A DNA stretch of 46,115 nt from Schnuerera sp. xch1 (GCF_019931165.1 NZ_JAIOUP010000017.1:1-46115), one strand, 5' to 3'; positions 35,806 through 45,079 are shown, numbered from the stretch's first letter. A program made the numbers and translations. Notes: generated from the letters alone by a model not told the origin.

Positions 35806-37614
35806 TTACTCGTCATATTTTAACACAGCTAAAAAAGCTTGTTGTGGTACCTCTATGGAACCAATCTGTCTCATTCTCTTTTTACCTTCTTTTTGTTTCT
35901 CCAGTAGCTTTTTCTTTCTAGAGATATCTCCACCATAGCATTTAGCTAATACATCTTTCCTTAGAGCTTTTACTGTTTCTCTAGCAATTATTTTAGAACC
36001 TATTGCCGCTTGTATAGGAATAGCAAACTGATGACGAGGAATTTCCTCTTTTAACTTTTCTACAACTTTTCTTCCTCTTTCATATGCCTTATCCTTATGA
36101 ACTATTATAGATAAAGCATCTACTAGCTCTCCATTAATCAACACGTCTAATCTTACCAACTCAGACTCTTTATATCCTTTAAGCTCATAATCCAATGAAG
36201 CAAAACCTCTTGTCTTGGATTTTAAAGCATCAAAAAAATCATATATCACTTCATTTAATGGTAATTCATAATACATTGTAACTCTTGTTTCTTCCAAGTA
36301 CTCCATATTCTTAAAGACTCCTCGTCTACCTTGACACAACTCCATTACTGCCCCTACATAATCTGTTGGTGTCATTATAGACGTAGATACAATTGGCTCT
36401 TCCATGTACTCTATTTCTGATTGATCAGGTAAATTAGTTGGATTCTGTATTGACAAAATCTTTCCTTCACTCGTTTTTACATTATAAATAACGCTAGGTG
36501 CTGTTGTTATTATATTCAGATCAAATTCTCTCTCCAACCTTTCCTGTATTATCTCCATATGAAGTAATCCTAAAAACCCACATCTAAAACCAAAACCTAA
36601 AGCTACAGATGTTTCAGGTTCAAATACTAAACTGGCATCATTTACTTGAAGCTTTTCTAAAGCATCTCTTACAGTGTTAAAATCTTCTCCTTCTGCTGGG
36701 TAAATACCACAGTATACCATTGGTATAACTTTCTTATATCCAGGCAAAGGGGTTTCAGTTGGATTATTATAATCTGTTATCGTATCCCCAACTCTTGCAT
36801 CTTTTACATTTTTAATACTAGCCACTACATATCCTACATCTCCAGAGTTTAATTGTTTTACAGGAATTTGTTTATTTGTGGTTATGCCTACTTCTGTTAC
36901 TTCAAAGTGTTTATTAGATGACATCATCTTTATTTCCATATTGGGTTTTATTGTACCTTCAAATACTCTTATATAGGAAACTACACCTTTGTAGCTGTCG
37001 TAATATGAATCAAAAATTAATGCTTTTAATGGCGCTTTATCATCACTTTTAGGAGCAGGAATTTTGTTAACCAATTCTTCAAATACTGCTTCTATATTTA
37101 AACCCTTTTTAGCTGATACTAAAGGAGCTTGTGAAGCATCAATACCAATTATATCTTCAATTTCTTGTTTAACCTCTTCTGGCCTGGCACTAGGTAAATC
37201 AACTTTATTAATAATAGGTACAATTTCTAAATCCTGTTCTAGTGCTAAATAAACATTCGCAAGAGTTTGAGCTTCCACACCTTGACTTGCATCCACTACA
37301 AGTAAAGCTCCCTCACAAGCAGCCAAACTTCTAGAAACTTCATAATTAAAATCTACATGTCCAGGTGTATCAATTAAGTTTAAAACATATTCTTCTCCAT
37401 CTTTAGCCTTATAATTTAATCTAACATTCTTTAATTTTATTGTTATGCCTCTTTCTCTTTCTAGATCCATACTATCAAGAACCTGACTATGCATTTCCCT
37501 AGATGTTAATAATCCAGTTTTTTCTATTAATCTATCTGCAAGGGTAGACTTTCCATGATCAATATGTGCGATAATAGAAAAATTTCTAATATTTTTAGAT
37601 TTCATATTCTGCAT
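35806..37614 (-). CDS. lepA: Elongation factor 4 (LepA)
   Basis: This 602-residue ribosome-associated translational GTPase has G1 [14 protein letters not shown]3 DTPGHVDF, G4 NKVDLP, EF-G-like domains and the LepA-specific C-terminal domain ([21 protein letters not shown]). ATG at 37614 with AAGGAGG upstream. It has its own promoter at 37654-37682. Confidence 0.98.
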   Translation of the reverse strand: MQNMKSKNIRNFSIIAHIDHGKSTLADRLIEKTGLLTSREMHSQVLDSMDLERERGITIKLKNVRLNYKAKDGEEYVLNLIDTPGHVDFNYEVSRSLAACEGALLVVDASQGVEAQTLANVYLALEQDLEIVPIINKVDLPSARPEEVKQEIEDIIGIDASQAPLVSAKKGLNIEAVFEELVNKIPAPKSDDKAPLKALIFDSYYDSYKGVVSYIRVFEGTIKPNMEIKMMSSNKHFEVTEVGITTNKQIPVKQLNSGDVGYVVASIKNVKDARVGDTITDYNNPTETPLPGYKKVIPMVYCGIYPAEGEDFNTVRDALEKLQVNDASLVFEPETSVALGFGFRCGFLGLLHMEIIQERLEREFDLNIITTAPSVIYNVKTSEGKILSIQNPTNLPDQSEIEYMEEPIVSTSIMTPTDYVGAVMELCQGRRGVFKNMEYLEETRVTMYYELPLNEVIYDFFDALKSKTRGFASLDYELKGYKESELVRLDVLINGELVDALSIIVHKDKAYERGRKVVEKLKEEIPRHQFAIPIQAAIGSKIIARETVKALRKDVLAKCYGGDISRKKKLLEKQKEGKKRMRQIGSIEVPQQAFLAVLKYDE

Positions 37615-37653
37615 ATTTTTCCTCCTTAGAAGTTTCCATAACTCTAAACAATA

Positions 37654-37682
37654 ATTATAGCAAAAACACTCCTAAAAGTAAA
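37654..37682 (-). promoter_or_regulatory. Promoter of lepA
   Basis: TTTACT at 37677-37682, a 17-bp spacer and perfect TATAAT at 37654-37659 with an extended TGC on the minus strand. It touches the terminator of the upstream small gene. Confidence 0.65.
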
Positions 37683-37706
37683 ACAAAAGACCAGTAATTT
37701 CTGGCC
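37680..37706 (-). terminator. Terminator of the 82-residue membrane gene
   Basis: AAAAGGCCAG and CTGGTCTTTT form a 10-bp stem (one G-U) with a 6-nt loop, then UUUUA on the minus strand, just past the stop codon at 37712. Confidence 0.82.
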
Positions 37707-37711
37707 TTTTG

Positions 37712-37960
37712 TCAGTCTATCTCTTTCAATATTTTTAGGTCAATAAAATAACTTTTCCCAAACAATTCTAATTTTCTTTCCTTAATATTCACACTAAACA
37801 TCGTTGGATTCTCCAAATAACCTAAGTAAGTAATACTTCTATTTACCATTTTTATTCCAGAATAAAATAATAAAAAAGTAAAAATGATGATCAAAAATTT
37901 ATAGAATATTTTTCTCTTTTGTTTTTTCAACTGTTTTCTTCTTTCCACTCTTGTGTACAA
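37712..37960 (-). CDS. Small membrane protein of unknown function
   Basis: This 82-residue protein has a very basic N-terminus (RVERRKQLKKQKRK), one membrane helix (FLIIIFTFLLFYSGI, about residues 23-37) and an external tail with repeated short hydrophobic motifs (YLENPTMFSVNIKERKLELFG). The start is TTG at 37958-37960 with GGTGAT about 5 nt upstream. A dedicated terminator supports it being real. It lies between lepB and lepA with no homologue that I recognise; the layout (basic-in, single span) resembles FtsL/DivIC-type or sporulation membrane proteins, but that is only shape. Confidence 0.72.
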   Translation of the reverse strand: MYTRVERRKQLKKQKRKIFYKFLIIIFTFLLFYSGIKMVNRSITYLGYLENPTMFSVNIKERKLELFGKSYFIDLKILKEID

Positions 37961-38005
37961 GAAATATCACCATAATTATTATTCCTAAAGATGATGATTA
38001 TTATA

Positions 38006-38554
38006 CTAATCTAGCTTGCCAAATCTATTATTAAAAGGGAAATATCTAAAACTTGTTATTCCTTTAATTGATTCTAATGACACACATCCAAAATATCTAC
38101 TATCTTTACTTGCTCCCTCATCTCTATTATCACCTAAGACAAATACATGTTCGTCAGGAACTTCCCAATGGTTTTCTTCATATACATGAGTATATGCTCC
38201 TTCTTCTATATAATCTTCTTCTAATAACTCGTCGTTTAAGTATACTTTTCCATCTATAATTGCTACTGTATCTCCAGCAACGCCAATAACTCTCTTTATA
38301 TAATCTTTATTTGGCACATCTGGTGCTTCTAAAACAACAATATCACCTCTATCAGGTTCTGAAAAGTATAAAGATACCTTATTTGCAAAAAGTCTATCCT
38401 TTTCATGCAATGTTGGATACATTGAATTACCTAATACATAGGTGGTATTAAATATAAATGTCTTTATCAACACGGCTATTACAATAGCTAATAGTATGCT
38501 TTTTATCCATTCAAAAGCTTCACTTTTAGTATTCTTATTTTTATCTTCGTCCAT
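38006..38554 (-). CDS. lepB: Signal peptidase I
   Basis: This 182-residue type I signal peptidase has one N-terminal membrane anchor (ILLAIVIAVLIKTFIF), catalytic Ser in GNSMYPTL, catalytic Lys in DYIKRVIGVAGD, and box E GDNRDEGASKDSRYFG. I choose ATG at 38554 (MDEDKNKN) because GGAGG is 8 nt upstream; TTG at 38560 is too near it. A -10 TATAAT at 38589-38594 precedes it, with a poor -35. Confidence 0.95.
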   Translation of the reverse strand: MDEDKNKNTKSEAFEWIKSILLAIVIAVLIKTFIFNTTYVLGNSMYPTLHEKDRLFANKVSLYFSEPDRGDIVVLEAPDVPNKDYIKRVIGVAGDTVAIIDGKVYLNDELLEEDYIEEGAYTHVYEENHWEVPDEHVFVLGDNRDEGASKDSRYFGCVSLESIKGITSFRYFPFNNRFGKLD

Positions 38555-38623
38555 AATCAAATCCTCCTCTTCCTAGAAATATATACTTATTATACCACTT
38601 TTCTTTAATATTTAAAAAGATTT

Positions 38624-39802
38624 TTAATCTTGTATGTTGTCAATAACTATGCTTAATATTTCCCCAAGTATCTTTGATGTTTCTTTAGCTTCTTCTACTG
38701 TATTCAAATTGCTTCCTACCTCAATCAAAGCTGAATAATTAGAGAGAAATTGATTATATTTCCCTATTGGTTTTATAATAATTCCTGTGCATAAACCAGG
38801 ATAAAGAACATCAGTTACAACCTTTACATATTTAGCAAAACTTAATACCGCATCCTTATTTGGTGAATCCGGACCTATTATAAAAAAAAAGGTAGCCACA
38901 TTCTTACCATTAATCTTTACTACGGATTTGTCTATAAGATTATCCAAATTATTCATCACATTAATATCATTATGATCAAAACCATCTCTATGTATATCCA
39001 ATAAAATTTTAAAATTACTATTCTCTTTTAATTTTTCCTTTATTGTTTTTAAAGATTCTGCATAGGATTGGTTATATGAAGGTACATCATGATATTTGGT
39101 AACATGATCCACCTTATGGCCATTCTTTTTCAATGTTTCTGCAATAATTTCTCCTATTGTAGTTACATTATAATCTCTATCTTCAGTGTGATGCTTATCA
39201 TTTTCTAAAGAAGAATATGATTCAGTGCCATGGGTATGATATATTAGTACGTATGGCTCTTGCTTATTTATTTTTAATGGTTCAATATTTAAAGGTTCCG
39301 GTACATTCTCAAGAGAACCTTTTCCTTCTGAATCATTTACAATTATCAGATCTTCATATTCCTCTAACTCATCGATAATTATAAAATCTTCAACTATAGT
39401 TGGGTCATTTTTATAATCTTCTATATTATCTTCATTTAATCCTTCTATATTTGCTAATCCTGATTTATTGCTAATATTCAATATTGCAGGTAATTGAGAC
39501 CTCATAAAGTCATTGATTACACCACTTAAAAATTGTCTTAAACTAAATTCTTCAAAATTATCAATTTTTGTTTTTTGATTTTTATATAAATTTATGATTG
39601 AGCTTGTTCTACTAAAAAGTGTAATAAAAAACTGTTGTTCCTCAAAATATGGTTCTTGGTTGAATACTGTCTCTACTTCATTATTTAAATCAAAATTTGA
39701 TTCATCCCCAGTTGCATTAATCAAAAACGTGCCTATATTGAATACTATTAGGCATATTAATGCAAAAATTATATAGTTATTTCTAATATTTTTTCCCTTC
39801 AT
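38624..39802 (-). CDS. spoIIP: Stage II sporulation protein P
   Basis: SpoIIP is the amidase/endopeptidase that, with SpoIID and SpoIIM, degrades septal peptidoglycan during engulfment. One N-terminal membrane helix (IFALICLIVFNIGTFLI) and the C-terminal SpoIIP amidase domain with YHTHGTESY (zinc ligand His) and LLDIHRDG are visible. I use ATG at 39802 (MKGKNIRNNY, 392 residues) with GAGGAG 8 nt upstream, not the frame start at 39847, which lies in the promoter region. It follows gpr, as in B. subtilis. Confidence 0.95.
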   Translation of the reverse strand: MKGKNIRNNYIIFALICLIVFNIGTFLINATGDESNFDLNNEVETVFNQEPYFEEQQFFITLFSRTSSIINLYKNQKTKIDNFEEFSLRQFLSGVINDFMRSQLPAILNISNKSGLANIEGLNEDNIEDYKNDPTIVEDFIIIDELEEYEDLIIVNDSEGKGSLENVPEPLNIEPLKINKQEPYVLIYHTHGTESYSSLENDKHHTEDRDYNVTTIGEIIAETLKKNGHKVDHVTKYHDVPSYNQSYAESLKTIKEKLKENSNFKILLDIHRDGFDHNDINVMNNLDNLIDKSVVKINGKNVATFFFIIGPDSPNKDAVLSFAKYVKVVTDVLYPGLCTGIIIKPIGKYNQFLSNYSALIEVGSNLNTVEEAKETSKILGEILSIVIDNIQD

Positions 39803-39821
39803 AATAACACTCCTCAAGTTA

Positions 39822-39856
39822 GTATTCAATACATAGATTATATTCAATTTGAATAC
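39822..39856. repeat. Nested inverted repeats before spoIIP
   Basis: A perfect 15-bp palindrome TATTCAA-A-TTGAATA at 39841-39855 overlaps a second pairing option between GTATTCAA (39849-39856, minus) and TTGAATAC (39822-39829, minus). Confidence 0.65.
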
Positions 39857-39866
39857 TATATATGAT
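39837..39866 (-). promoter_or_regulatory. Sigma-E-like promoter of spoIIP
   Basis: ATCATATA at 39859-39866, a 14-bp spacer and AATATAAT at 39837-39844 on the minus strand, each 6/8 to the sigma-E consensus. TATAAT inside could also serve sigma-A, but no TTGACA-like element is at the right distance. Confidence 0.45.
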
Positions 39867-39890
39867 AATTATTTTATAAAGGGATTAATC

Positions 39891-40865
39891 TTATTTAATA
39901 TATCTATTAACATCTTTCAAGTCAATACCATGATGCAATGACATATTCAACCCATTTGCAATAATAATAGACAAATCATCAATAAGTAAGTCAATTTCTT
40001 TTGGAGTTACTACTATATTTGGCATAAAAGGTTCTAATACTTCTCTTATTAAATCATATTTTTCTTCACTTGAAATCTGTTCAAGATTAGAATAAAATTT
40101 AGATCCAACTTCTGCTTCGTTTTTCATGGATTCGATAATTAAGTCCATAGTATCATTTACCATAGTAGCAGCATCGACAACAGTCGGTATCCCTATAGCT
40201 ATAACTGGTACTCCTAAATACTCCTCATTTAAACCCATTCGTTTATTATCAATTCCACTTCCTGGGTTTATACCAGTATCTGATATCTGAATAGTAGTAC
40301 TTACTCTTTCCATTTTTCGAGAAGCTAATGAATCTACAGCTACTACTAAATCCGGTTTAGTTCTCTCCACTATGCCTTTCACTATCTCGCTTGTTTCTAT
40401 CCCAGTAAGTCCCATAACCCCTGGAGATATAGCAGAAACATTGGCCACAGTTTCATCACTATCCTTATTATACGCTATATAAAATTGTCTTGTAACTAAA
40501 ACTCTATCGACTACTTTAGGCCCTAATGCATCAGGAGTTACATTCCAGTTGCCTAACCCTACAATCAATGTTTTCGTGTTTTTATCATTTTTACCCATTC
40601 CCTTTAATTCTTTGGCCAATAATTGGCTTATCTCATCTTTCAAATCCTGATCAGTGTTTTTTAGTCTTGGAACATCTATAGTAATATAAGTTCCTTCAGG
40701 TTTCCCTAAATTTTTTGAACCCATCTCGTTAACTATCTTTACTCTAGTTACAGTATATTCCTTTCCTTCATCTTTTTCGACCTCAACCCCAGATGCTTCT
40801 TGATTATTTCTTTGTTTGTATAATTCTCTGCTCTCAATTGCTAGATCTGTTCTTACATTTATCAT
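39891..40865 (-). CDS. gpr: Germination protease (GPR)
   Basis: GPR starts degradation of small acid-soluble spore proteins at germination. The 324-residue protein starts MINVRTDLAIESRELYK, which contains the propeptide removed for activation, and has GLGNWNVTPDALGPKV, SPGVMGLTGIETSEIV and DSLASRK. ATG at 40865 has AGGAGG 7 nt upstream; the longer frame start at 40958 overlaps the rpsT promoter. It is divergent from rpsT, the conserved arrangement. Confidence 0.96.
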   Translation of the reverse strand: MINVRTDLAIESRELYKQRNNQEASGVEVEKDEGKEYTVTRVKIVNEMGSKNLGKPEGTYITIDVPRLKNTDQDLKDEISQLLAKELKGMGKNDKNTKTLIVGLGNWNVTPDALGPKVVDRVLVTRQFYIAYNKDSDETVANVSAISPGVMGLTGIETSEIVKGIVERTKPDLVVAVDSLASRKMERVSTTIQISDTGINPGSGIDNKRMGLNEEYLGVPVIAIGIPTVVDAATMVNDTMDLIIESMKNEAEVGSKFYSNLEQISSEEKYDLIREVLEPFMPNIVVTPKEIDLLIDDLSIIIANGLNMSLHHGIDLKDVNRYIK

Positions 40866-40952
40866 CTTTTTACCTCCTGTATATTTTTTTAATATTATTA
40901 AGGTTATTTTTCTACAATACTTGAATTTTATGTATAATGAAATCAAATATCC

Positions 40953-40981
40953 TTGCAATTAATCTTTCTTCGTGATAAAAT
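40953..40981 (+). promoter_or_regulatory. Promoter of rpsT
   Basis: TTGCAA at 40953-40958, a 17-bp spacer and TAAAAT at 40976-40981 on the plus strand. It lies in the 147-bp divergent region between gpr and rpsT. Confidence 0.65.
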
Positions 40982-41012
40982 ACTTTTGTTAAGATTGGAG
41001 GAGGTGAATCTT

Positions 41013-41282
41013 TTGGCAAATATCAAATCTGCAGAAAAAAGAATAAAGACTACTAAAAATAAAACAGAACTAAACAAAAGTAGAAAATCTGAAATCAAAA
41101 GTTATATTAGAAAATTTGATATAGCTGTAGAAAGTGAAAATTTTAATGAAGCTAAAGAATTACTTAAAATTATAGATAAAAAATTAAAAAGAGCTGCACA
41201 TAAAAATGTTATCCATAAAAATGCTGCTTCAAGAAAAGTAAGTAATTTAACAAAAAGACTAAATAAAAAAGAAGCTATGTAA
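41013..41282 (+). CDS. rpsT: 30S ribosomal protein S20
   Basis: This basic 89-residue protein (LANIKSAEKRIKTTKNKTELNKSRKSEIK, in parts) binds 16S rRNA early in 30S assembly. The start is TTG at 41013-41015, with GGAGGAGGTGA about 7 nt upstream; no ATG is available and an upstream TTG at 40953 lies in the promoter. The C-terminus HKNAASRKVSNLTKRLNK is diagnostic. It is the only plus-strand gene between the left edge and 45 kb. Confidence 0.97.
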   Translation: MANIKSAEKRIKTTKNKTELNKSRKSEIKSYIRKFDIAVESENFNEAKELLKIIDKKLKRAAHKNVIHKNAASRKVSNLTKRLNKKEAM

Positions 41283-41284
41283 AA

Positions 41285-41313
41285 ATGAAACTTCGGAGAT
41301 CCGAAGTTTTATT
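41285..41313. terminator. Bidirectional terminator between rpsT and holA
   Basis: AAACTTCGGA and TCCGAAGTTT form a perfect stem with a 2-nt centre; U-runs follow on both strands, serving rpsT (plus) and holA (minus). Confidence 0.9.
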
Positions 41314-41319
41314 TTTAAT

Positions 41320-42372
41320 TTAAATTTTAGAACATAGTTTGGTAAGCAACACCTCTAAAGCTAATCTGTCATCCATAGAACTTGACTTTATAACTTTATC
41401 TGTTTCCAAACAATATAACATTGCACTTTTCAATTGAGATACAGTAAAATTATTACTTTGATTTGAAACCTTTTTAAATTCATATCTGGATAAATTCATC
41501 TTACTATGGATATCCCCTTCTGAATAACCTTTCGTTTTCAATAACTTAAAGTTTAACATATTTCTCAGTTGTCTAACTATCATATATAAAATAAAAAGTA
41601 CTGGTTCATTGGATATATACATATCATTAAATAATTTAATAACATTTTCTCCTCTTTTTTGGCTAATATTATTTAATAAGTTAAAGACATTTATCTCCAA
41701 TGGCTTAGATACAAGTAAATCTATGCTTTCTTTAGTAACCTCGTTCTTATCCAATAAATAATTACAAATCTTGATGATTTCATTTTCTAAATTATATAGT
41801 GTTTTAGTTCGATTTAAATCAAAATATGAAGATTGTTGAACTAAATAATTGATATTTGATTTAGAAATCTTTTTATTATATTTACTAAATTTATTTTGAA
41901 TCCATGTGTCTAAATCCTTGCCCTTTAATTTTTTAAATTCTACTATTCCATTTGTTTTTTTAATCGATTTATATAAGACATTAGATTTCCTTACATCTTT
42001 TTGTTTTACTATAAATACCAAACAAATATAATCTTCTAATTTCTCTATATATTTAGATAAAGTCTTTATATCTATCTCTAATGAATTATTCCCTTCTTCG
42101 TTTTTACTTTTTAACGAAGGAAAATCTTTAATAACCACTATTTTTTTCTCTGACATAAATGGTAGAGTTTCACAAGCATTAATAATTTTATCAAAATTGA
42201 TATCTATTCCTTCCAAGGCTATATAATTTAATGCTTCAAAGGATTCATCAATAAAAACATCTTTCAATATTTTTAACGTATAATCCAACATATATTCTTC
42301 TTCTCCATAGAATAAATATACTGGATCCAAATCTTTATCTTTAACTTTATTGATAAATTCTTTATAATTCAA
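41320..42372 (-). CDS. holA: DNA polymerase III delta subunit
   Basis: This 350-residue clamp-loader subunit opens the beta clamp. It starts MNYKEFINKVKDKDLDPVYLFYGEEEYMLDYTLKIL (in parts), typical of HolA, with a C-terminal collar domain. The start is TTG at 42370-42372, within the end of comEC (11-nt overlap), with GGAGA and AAGGAG upstream. The comEC-holA-rpsT order is conserved. Confidence 0.94.
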   Translation of the reverse strand: MNYKEFINKVKDKDLDPVYLFYGEEEYMLDYTLKILKDVFIDESFEALNYIALEGIDINFDKIINACETLPFMSEKKIVVIKDFPSLKSKNEEGNNSLEIDIKTLSKYIEKLEDYICLVFIVKQKDVRKSNVLYKSIKKTNGIVEFKKLKGKDLDTWIQNKFSKYNKKISKSNINYLVQQSSYFDLNRTKTLYNLENEIIKICNYLLDKNEVTKESIDLLVSKPLEINVFNLLNNISQKRGENVIKLFNDMYISNEPVLFILYMIVRQLRNMLNFKLLKTKGYSEGDIHSKMNLSRYEFKKVSNQSNNFTVSQLKSAMLYCLETDKVIKSSSMDDRLALEVLLTKLCSKI

Positions 42373-44815
42373 TTCTCTCCATCTCCTTGTAAATCAATGT
42401 ATAATATTTTATCATAATATATAAAATTTCAAAATATATGACCAAAAAAATTATGTTCAGATAATAATGACCTATTATATATAATACACTTATTTTTTCT
42501 CTTATAAAAGGATTGATCTTAAAGTCATTCTTATCCAATGTCAAATTTATTAATCCATGCTTATCAGTTCTATAAAGTTCAATATTGTTACTATTGTATG
42601 TATCAATAACCTCACTATTTGGATGTCCAAAAACATTATTCCTACCCACTGAAATAATCCCAATATTAGGCTTAAGCACATTTAACAGATCTGCTCCAGA
42701 AGAAGTATTGCTTCCATGGTGTGGAACTTTTAAAAAATCAATGTTTCTATGCATAGTATTAACTACATTTTCTTCTCCCTTTTTCTCAATATCTCCTGTG
42801 AATAAAATAGTTGTATCAAAATGAGTTAACAATAGAACTAACGATAAATCATTCTCATTATTATTTGAATTCTTCAATAATTCGTAGTTTGGTCCAATTA
42901 CAGTAACTTCATTATTATCTAAATTAAGCCTGTCTCCTTTTTTTAGAATAAATATTGGTATGTCTTTATGCTCTGCTCTATTTTTAATATCTTTATATGA
43001 AGCATTATTATCTTCCGTATAGCCAAAATAAATATTTTCGATTTTCATATTATCCATTAGATAAGGCAAACTCTTACAATGATCTTCATGAAAATGAGTA
43101 ATAAAAATTCCATCGAGTTTAAATACGCCTTCTTTTTCTAAATAAGGCAATAAAATATTTTCACCAATATCGAAATCTCCGAAAGCATTACCTCCAGTAT
43201 CTATTAAATAGTTCTCTTCTTTCGTCCTCAATAATATACTATCTCCTTGACCAACATCTATAAAATCAATAGATAAGGTCTCATTTAAATTTATGGATAT
43301 TGAGTTTATAAGTATCAATAGCAATAAATAAGTAACCATTACTTTAGTAATTACTCTATTAAGTTCTTTTATTTGTATTATACCTAGCAATGTAAATATT
43401 AAAATATAGTACATACCAATTGTCAAAAATGATGGTGATGCTACTTTTATATTAAGAACAGGAAAATAATTTAATATTTCAATTGCCATTAGCTGTATGT
43501 TTAATAGAAAATTTATTGTAATTCCTATCGCATCGGATATATATTCACTTATAAATGAAAAGAATATTAAAAATATGCTAAGTACTAAACATATTGAAAA
43601 TAATGGAACTAATATAAGATTAGACACTATGCTTATAAGGGGTATATGGTTAAAATAATATGCTAATACTGGCAATAGCCCAATCTGAACTGAAATTATA
43701 CTTACTAAAGTTCTAACAATGCTACTATCTTTTAAATACAGTATTTTATTAAATTTAGGTGTGAAATAAATTATTGAAAAAGTAGCAACAAATGATAATT
43801 GAAATCCAACACTAAAAATCCAATACGGATTTATTATTATTAATAACAATAGTGCAAAAAATAAAACATTGATTGAATCATACGGTTTAGCCCATAATTG
43901 AGAAAGCAATAATACAGTAAACATTATATTTGATCTCAATACAGACACTGGATATCCAATTATATAAGCATAGATCCATAGTATAATTATAGTTAAAATA
44001 ATATTTATTCTTCTGTCTATTCCAATATAGGCAAACATTCCTACCAATAATGCTGTTAAAATACCAATATGTAGTCCTGAAACTGCTAATATATGTGCTA
44101 GTCCTAAATCTCTAAACTGTTGTATTCTCTCTTCATCTAAATAAGAGTCTTCACCTAATATAATAGATTTCATTATGGGGCTGTTCCCCTCTGCTAAATA
44201 TAGATCGAAAGTCTTTTCTACTTTATCTATAAAACTCAATTTTAAGCTTAAAAAAATATTTAAATTTTGCTCCACTACATCTAATATAGAATATTCTCTT
44301 ATGGTAGTTGTAGTATAAATATTATTGGTTAAAAGATTGAGCTTATAATTATATAATCTTGGATTTGTATTTTCTATAGGTTCTCTTAATACTGCATTAA
44401 ATCTTATTTTATCTCCTATATCTAACTTGCACTTACCAATAACATTTAATATAATCTTCTCGGATACATTTCTATCTATATTTTCATATTTGATATTATC
44501 TATTAAAACTACATGTTTACTATTTTCTTCAATATCTTTACTCTCTTTTATAGTCCCACTTAACTCTATAGGTTTATCTATAAATTGTATCAATTGACTG
44601 CTGTTTTCCTTAATGCCTATTATAAACATACCTAATAAAAAAAATGATAATAATAATCCTATATACATTGAATAATTAAATTTTATATTAATTAAGTTAG
44701 CCGCAATAGATAGCATTAATAGAAGTAATATCATATAAAGATTTACTTCAACATAATAATAAAATACTATTCCCAATGATATAAAAATAGTTAATAAAAC
44801 TAGCGGTCTTTTCAT
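42362..44815 (-). CDS. comEC: ComEC/Rec2 DNA-uptake channel
   Basis: This 817-residue membrane protein would transport single-stranded DNA across the membrane. It has an N-terminal OB-like DUF4131 domain (residues about 25-190), the Competence domain with GLAHILAVSGLHIGIL and many membrane spans (about 230-500), and a C-terminal metallo-beta-lactamase domain with DVGQGDSILL, THFHEDH, VPHHGSNTS. The last 45 residues add a further hydrophobic segment (VLYIIGHYYLNIIFLVIYFEILYIMIKYY in parts). comEC is common in genomes not known to be competent. ATG at 44815. Confidence 0.95.
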   Translation of the reverse strand: MKRPLVLLTIFISLGIVFYYYVEVNLYMILLLLMLSIAANLINIKFNYSMYIGLLLSFFLLGMFIIGIKENSSQLIQFIDKPIELSGTIKESKDIEENSKHVVLIDNIKYENIDRNVSEKIILNVIGKCKLDIGDKIRFNAVLREPIENTNPRLYNYKLNLLTNNIYTTTTIREYSILDVVEQNLNIFLSLKLSFIDKVEKTFDLYLAEGNSPIMKSIILGEDSYLDEERIQQFRDLGLAHILAVSGLHIGILTALLVGMFAYIGIDRRINIILTIIILWIYAYIIGYPVSVLRSNIMFTVLLLSQLWAKPYDSINVLFFALLLLIIINPYWIFSVGFQLSFVATFSIIYFTPKFNKILYLKDSSIVRTLVSIISVQIGLLPVLAYYFNHIPLISIVSNLILVPLFSICLVLSIFLIFFSFISEYISDAIGITINFLLNIQLMAIEILNYFPVLNIKVASPSFLTIGMYYILIFTLLGIIQIKELNRVITKVMVTYLLLLILINSISINLNETLSIDFIDVGQGDSILLRTKEENYLIDTGGNAFGDFDIGENILLPYLEKEGVFKLDGIFITHFHEDHCKSLPYLMDNMKIENIYFGYTEDNNASYKDIKNRAEHKDIPIFILKKGDRLNLDNNEVTVIGPNYELLKNSNNNENDLSLVLLLTHFDTTILFTGDIEKKGEENVVNTMHRNIDFLKVPHHGSNTSSGADLLNVLKPNIGIISVGRNNVFGHPNSEVIDTYNSNNIELYRTDKHGLINLTLDKNDFKINPFIREKISVLYIIGHYYLNIIFLVIYFEILYIMIKYYTLIYKEMERIEL

Positions 44816-44820
44816 TTATA

Positions 44821-44916
44821 TTAATCCCTTCTATTTCTATTTATTTTACCAAAAGACCATATTACAATTATCATTCCTAATAATATCAACATACTACCTA
44901 TGTATTCTCTATCCAT
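44821..44916 (-). CDS. 31-residue single-span membrane microprotein before comEC
   Basis: ATG at 44914-44916 has GGGGTG 7 nt upstream and opens a 31-codon frame ending TAA at 44821-44823, only 5 nt before the comEC start. The product (MDREYIGSMLILLGMIIVIW, then SFGKINRNRRD) has one hydrophobic helix followed by a basic C-terminal tail, so the tail should be cytoplasmic. Ribosome site, compact structure and close spacing to comEC make it likely to be translated. I do not recognise a family. Confidence 0.55.
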   Translation of the reverse strand: MDREYIGSMLILLGMIIVIWSFGKINRNRRD

Positions 44917-45048
44917 GTTAGGCACCCCGCTAAAATATTTCAAACCCATCTTATAAAATTATCATCGATTATTCTAATTATTAACTAAATTATAACATAG
45001 GATTTAAATTTTATCCTGTTAGTGTTAGTAAAAAAGTGATAATATATT

Positions 45049-45054
45049 TATAAT
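45049..45054 (+). promoter_or_regulatory. -10 element for the alanyl-tRNA editing gene
   Basis: Perfect TATAAT, 26 bp before the ATG at 45080; the -35 at 18 bp (TTAGTA) is weak. The 44917-45048 sequence is AT-rich with no other recognised signal. Confidence 0.4.
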
Positions 45055-45079
45055 AGATTAAAAGGTATGGTGATATTGT

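Noticed and set aside
40866-40952. Possible sigma-G/F promoter for gpr (CATTATA on the minus strand)
   Set aside because: The -10-like CATTATA has only about 12 nt to the nearest -35-like TGCAA, which is too short, so it is not listed as a feature.
40866-40958. Extended N-terminus of GPR
   Set aside because: The extra 31 codons begin with no ribosome site and overlap the divergent rpsT promoter; AGGAGG supports ATG 40865.
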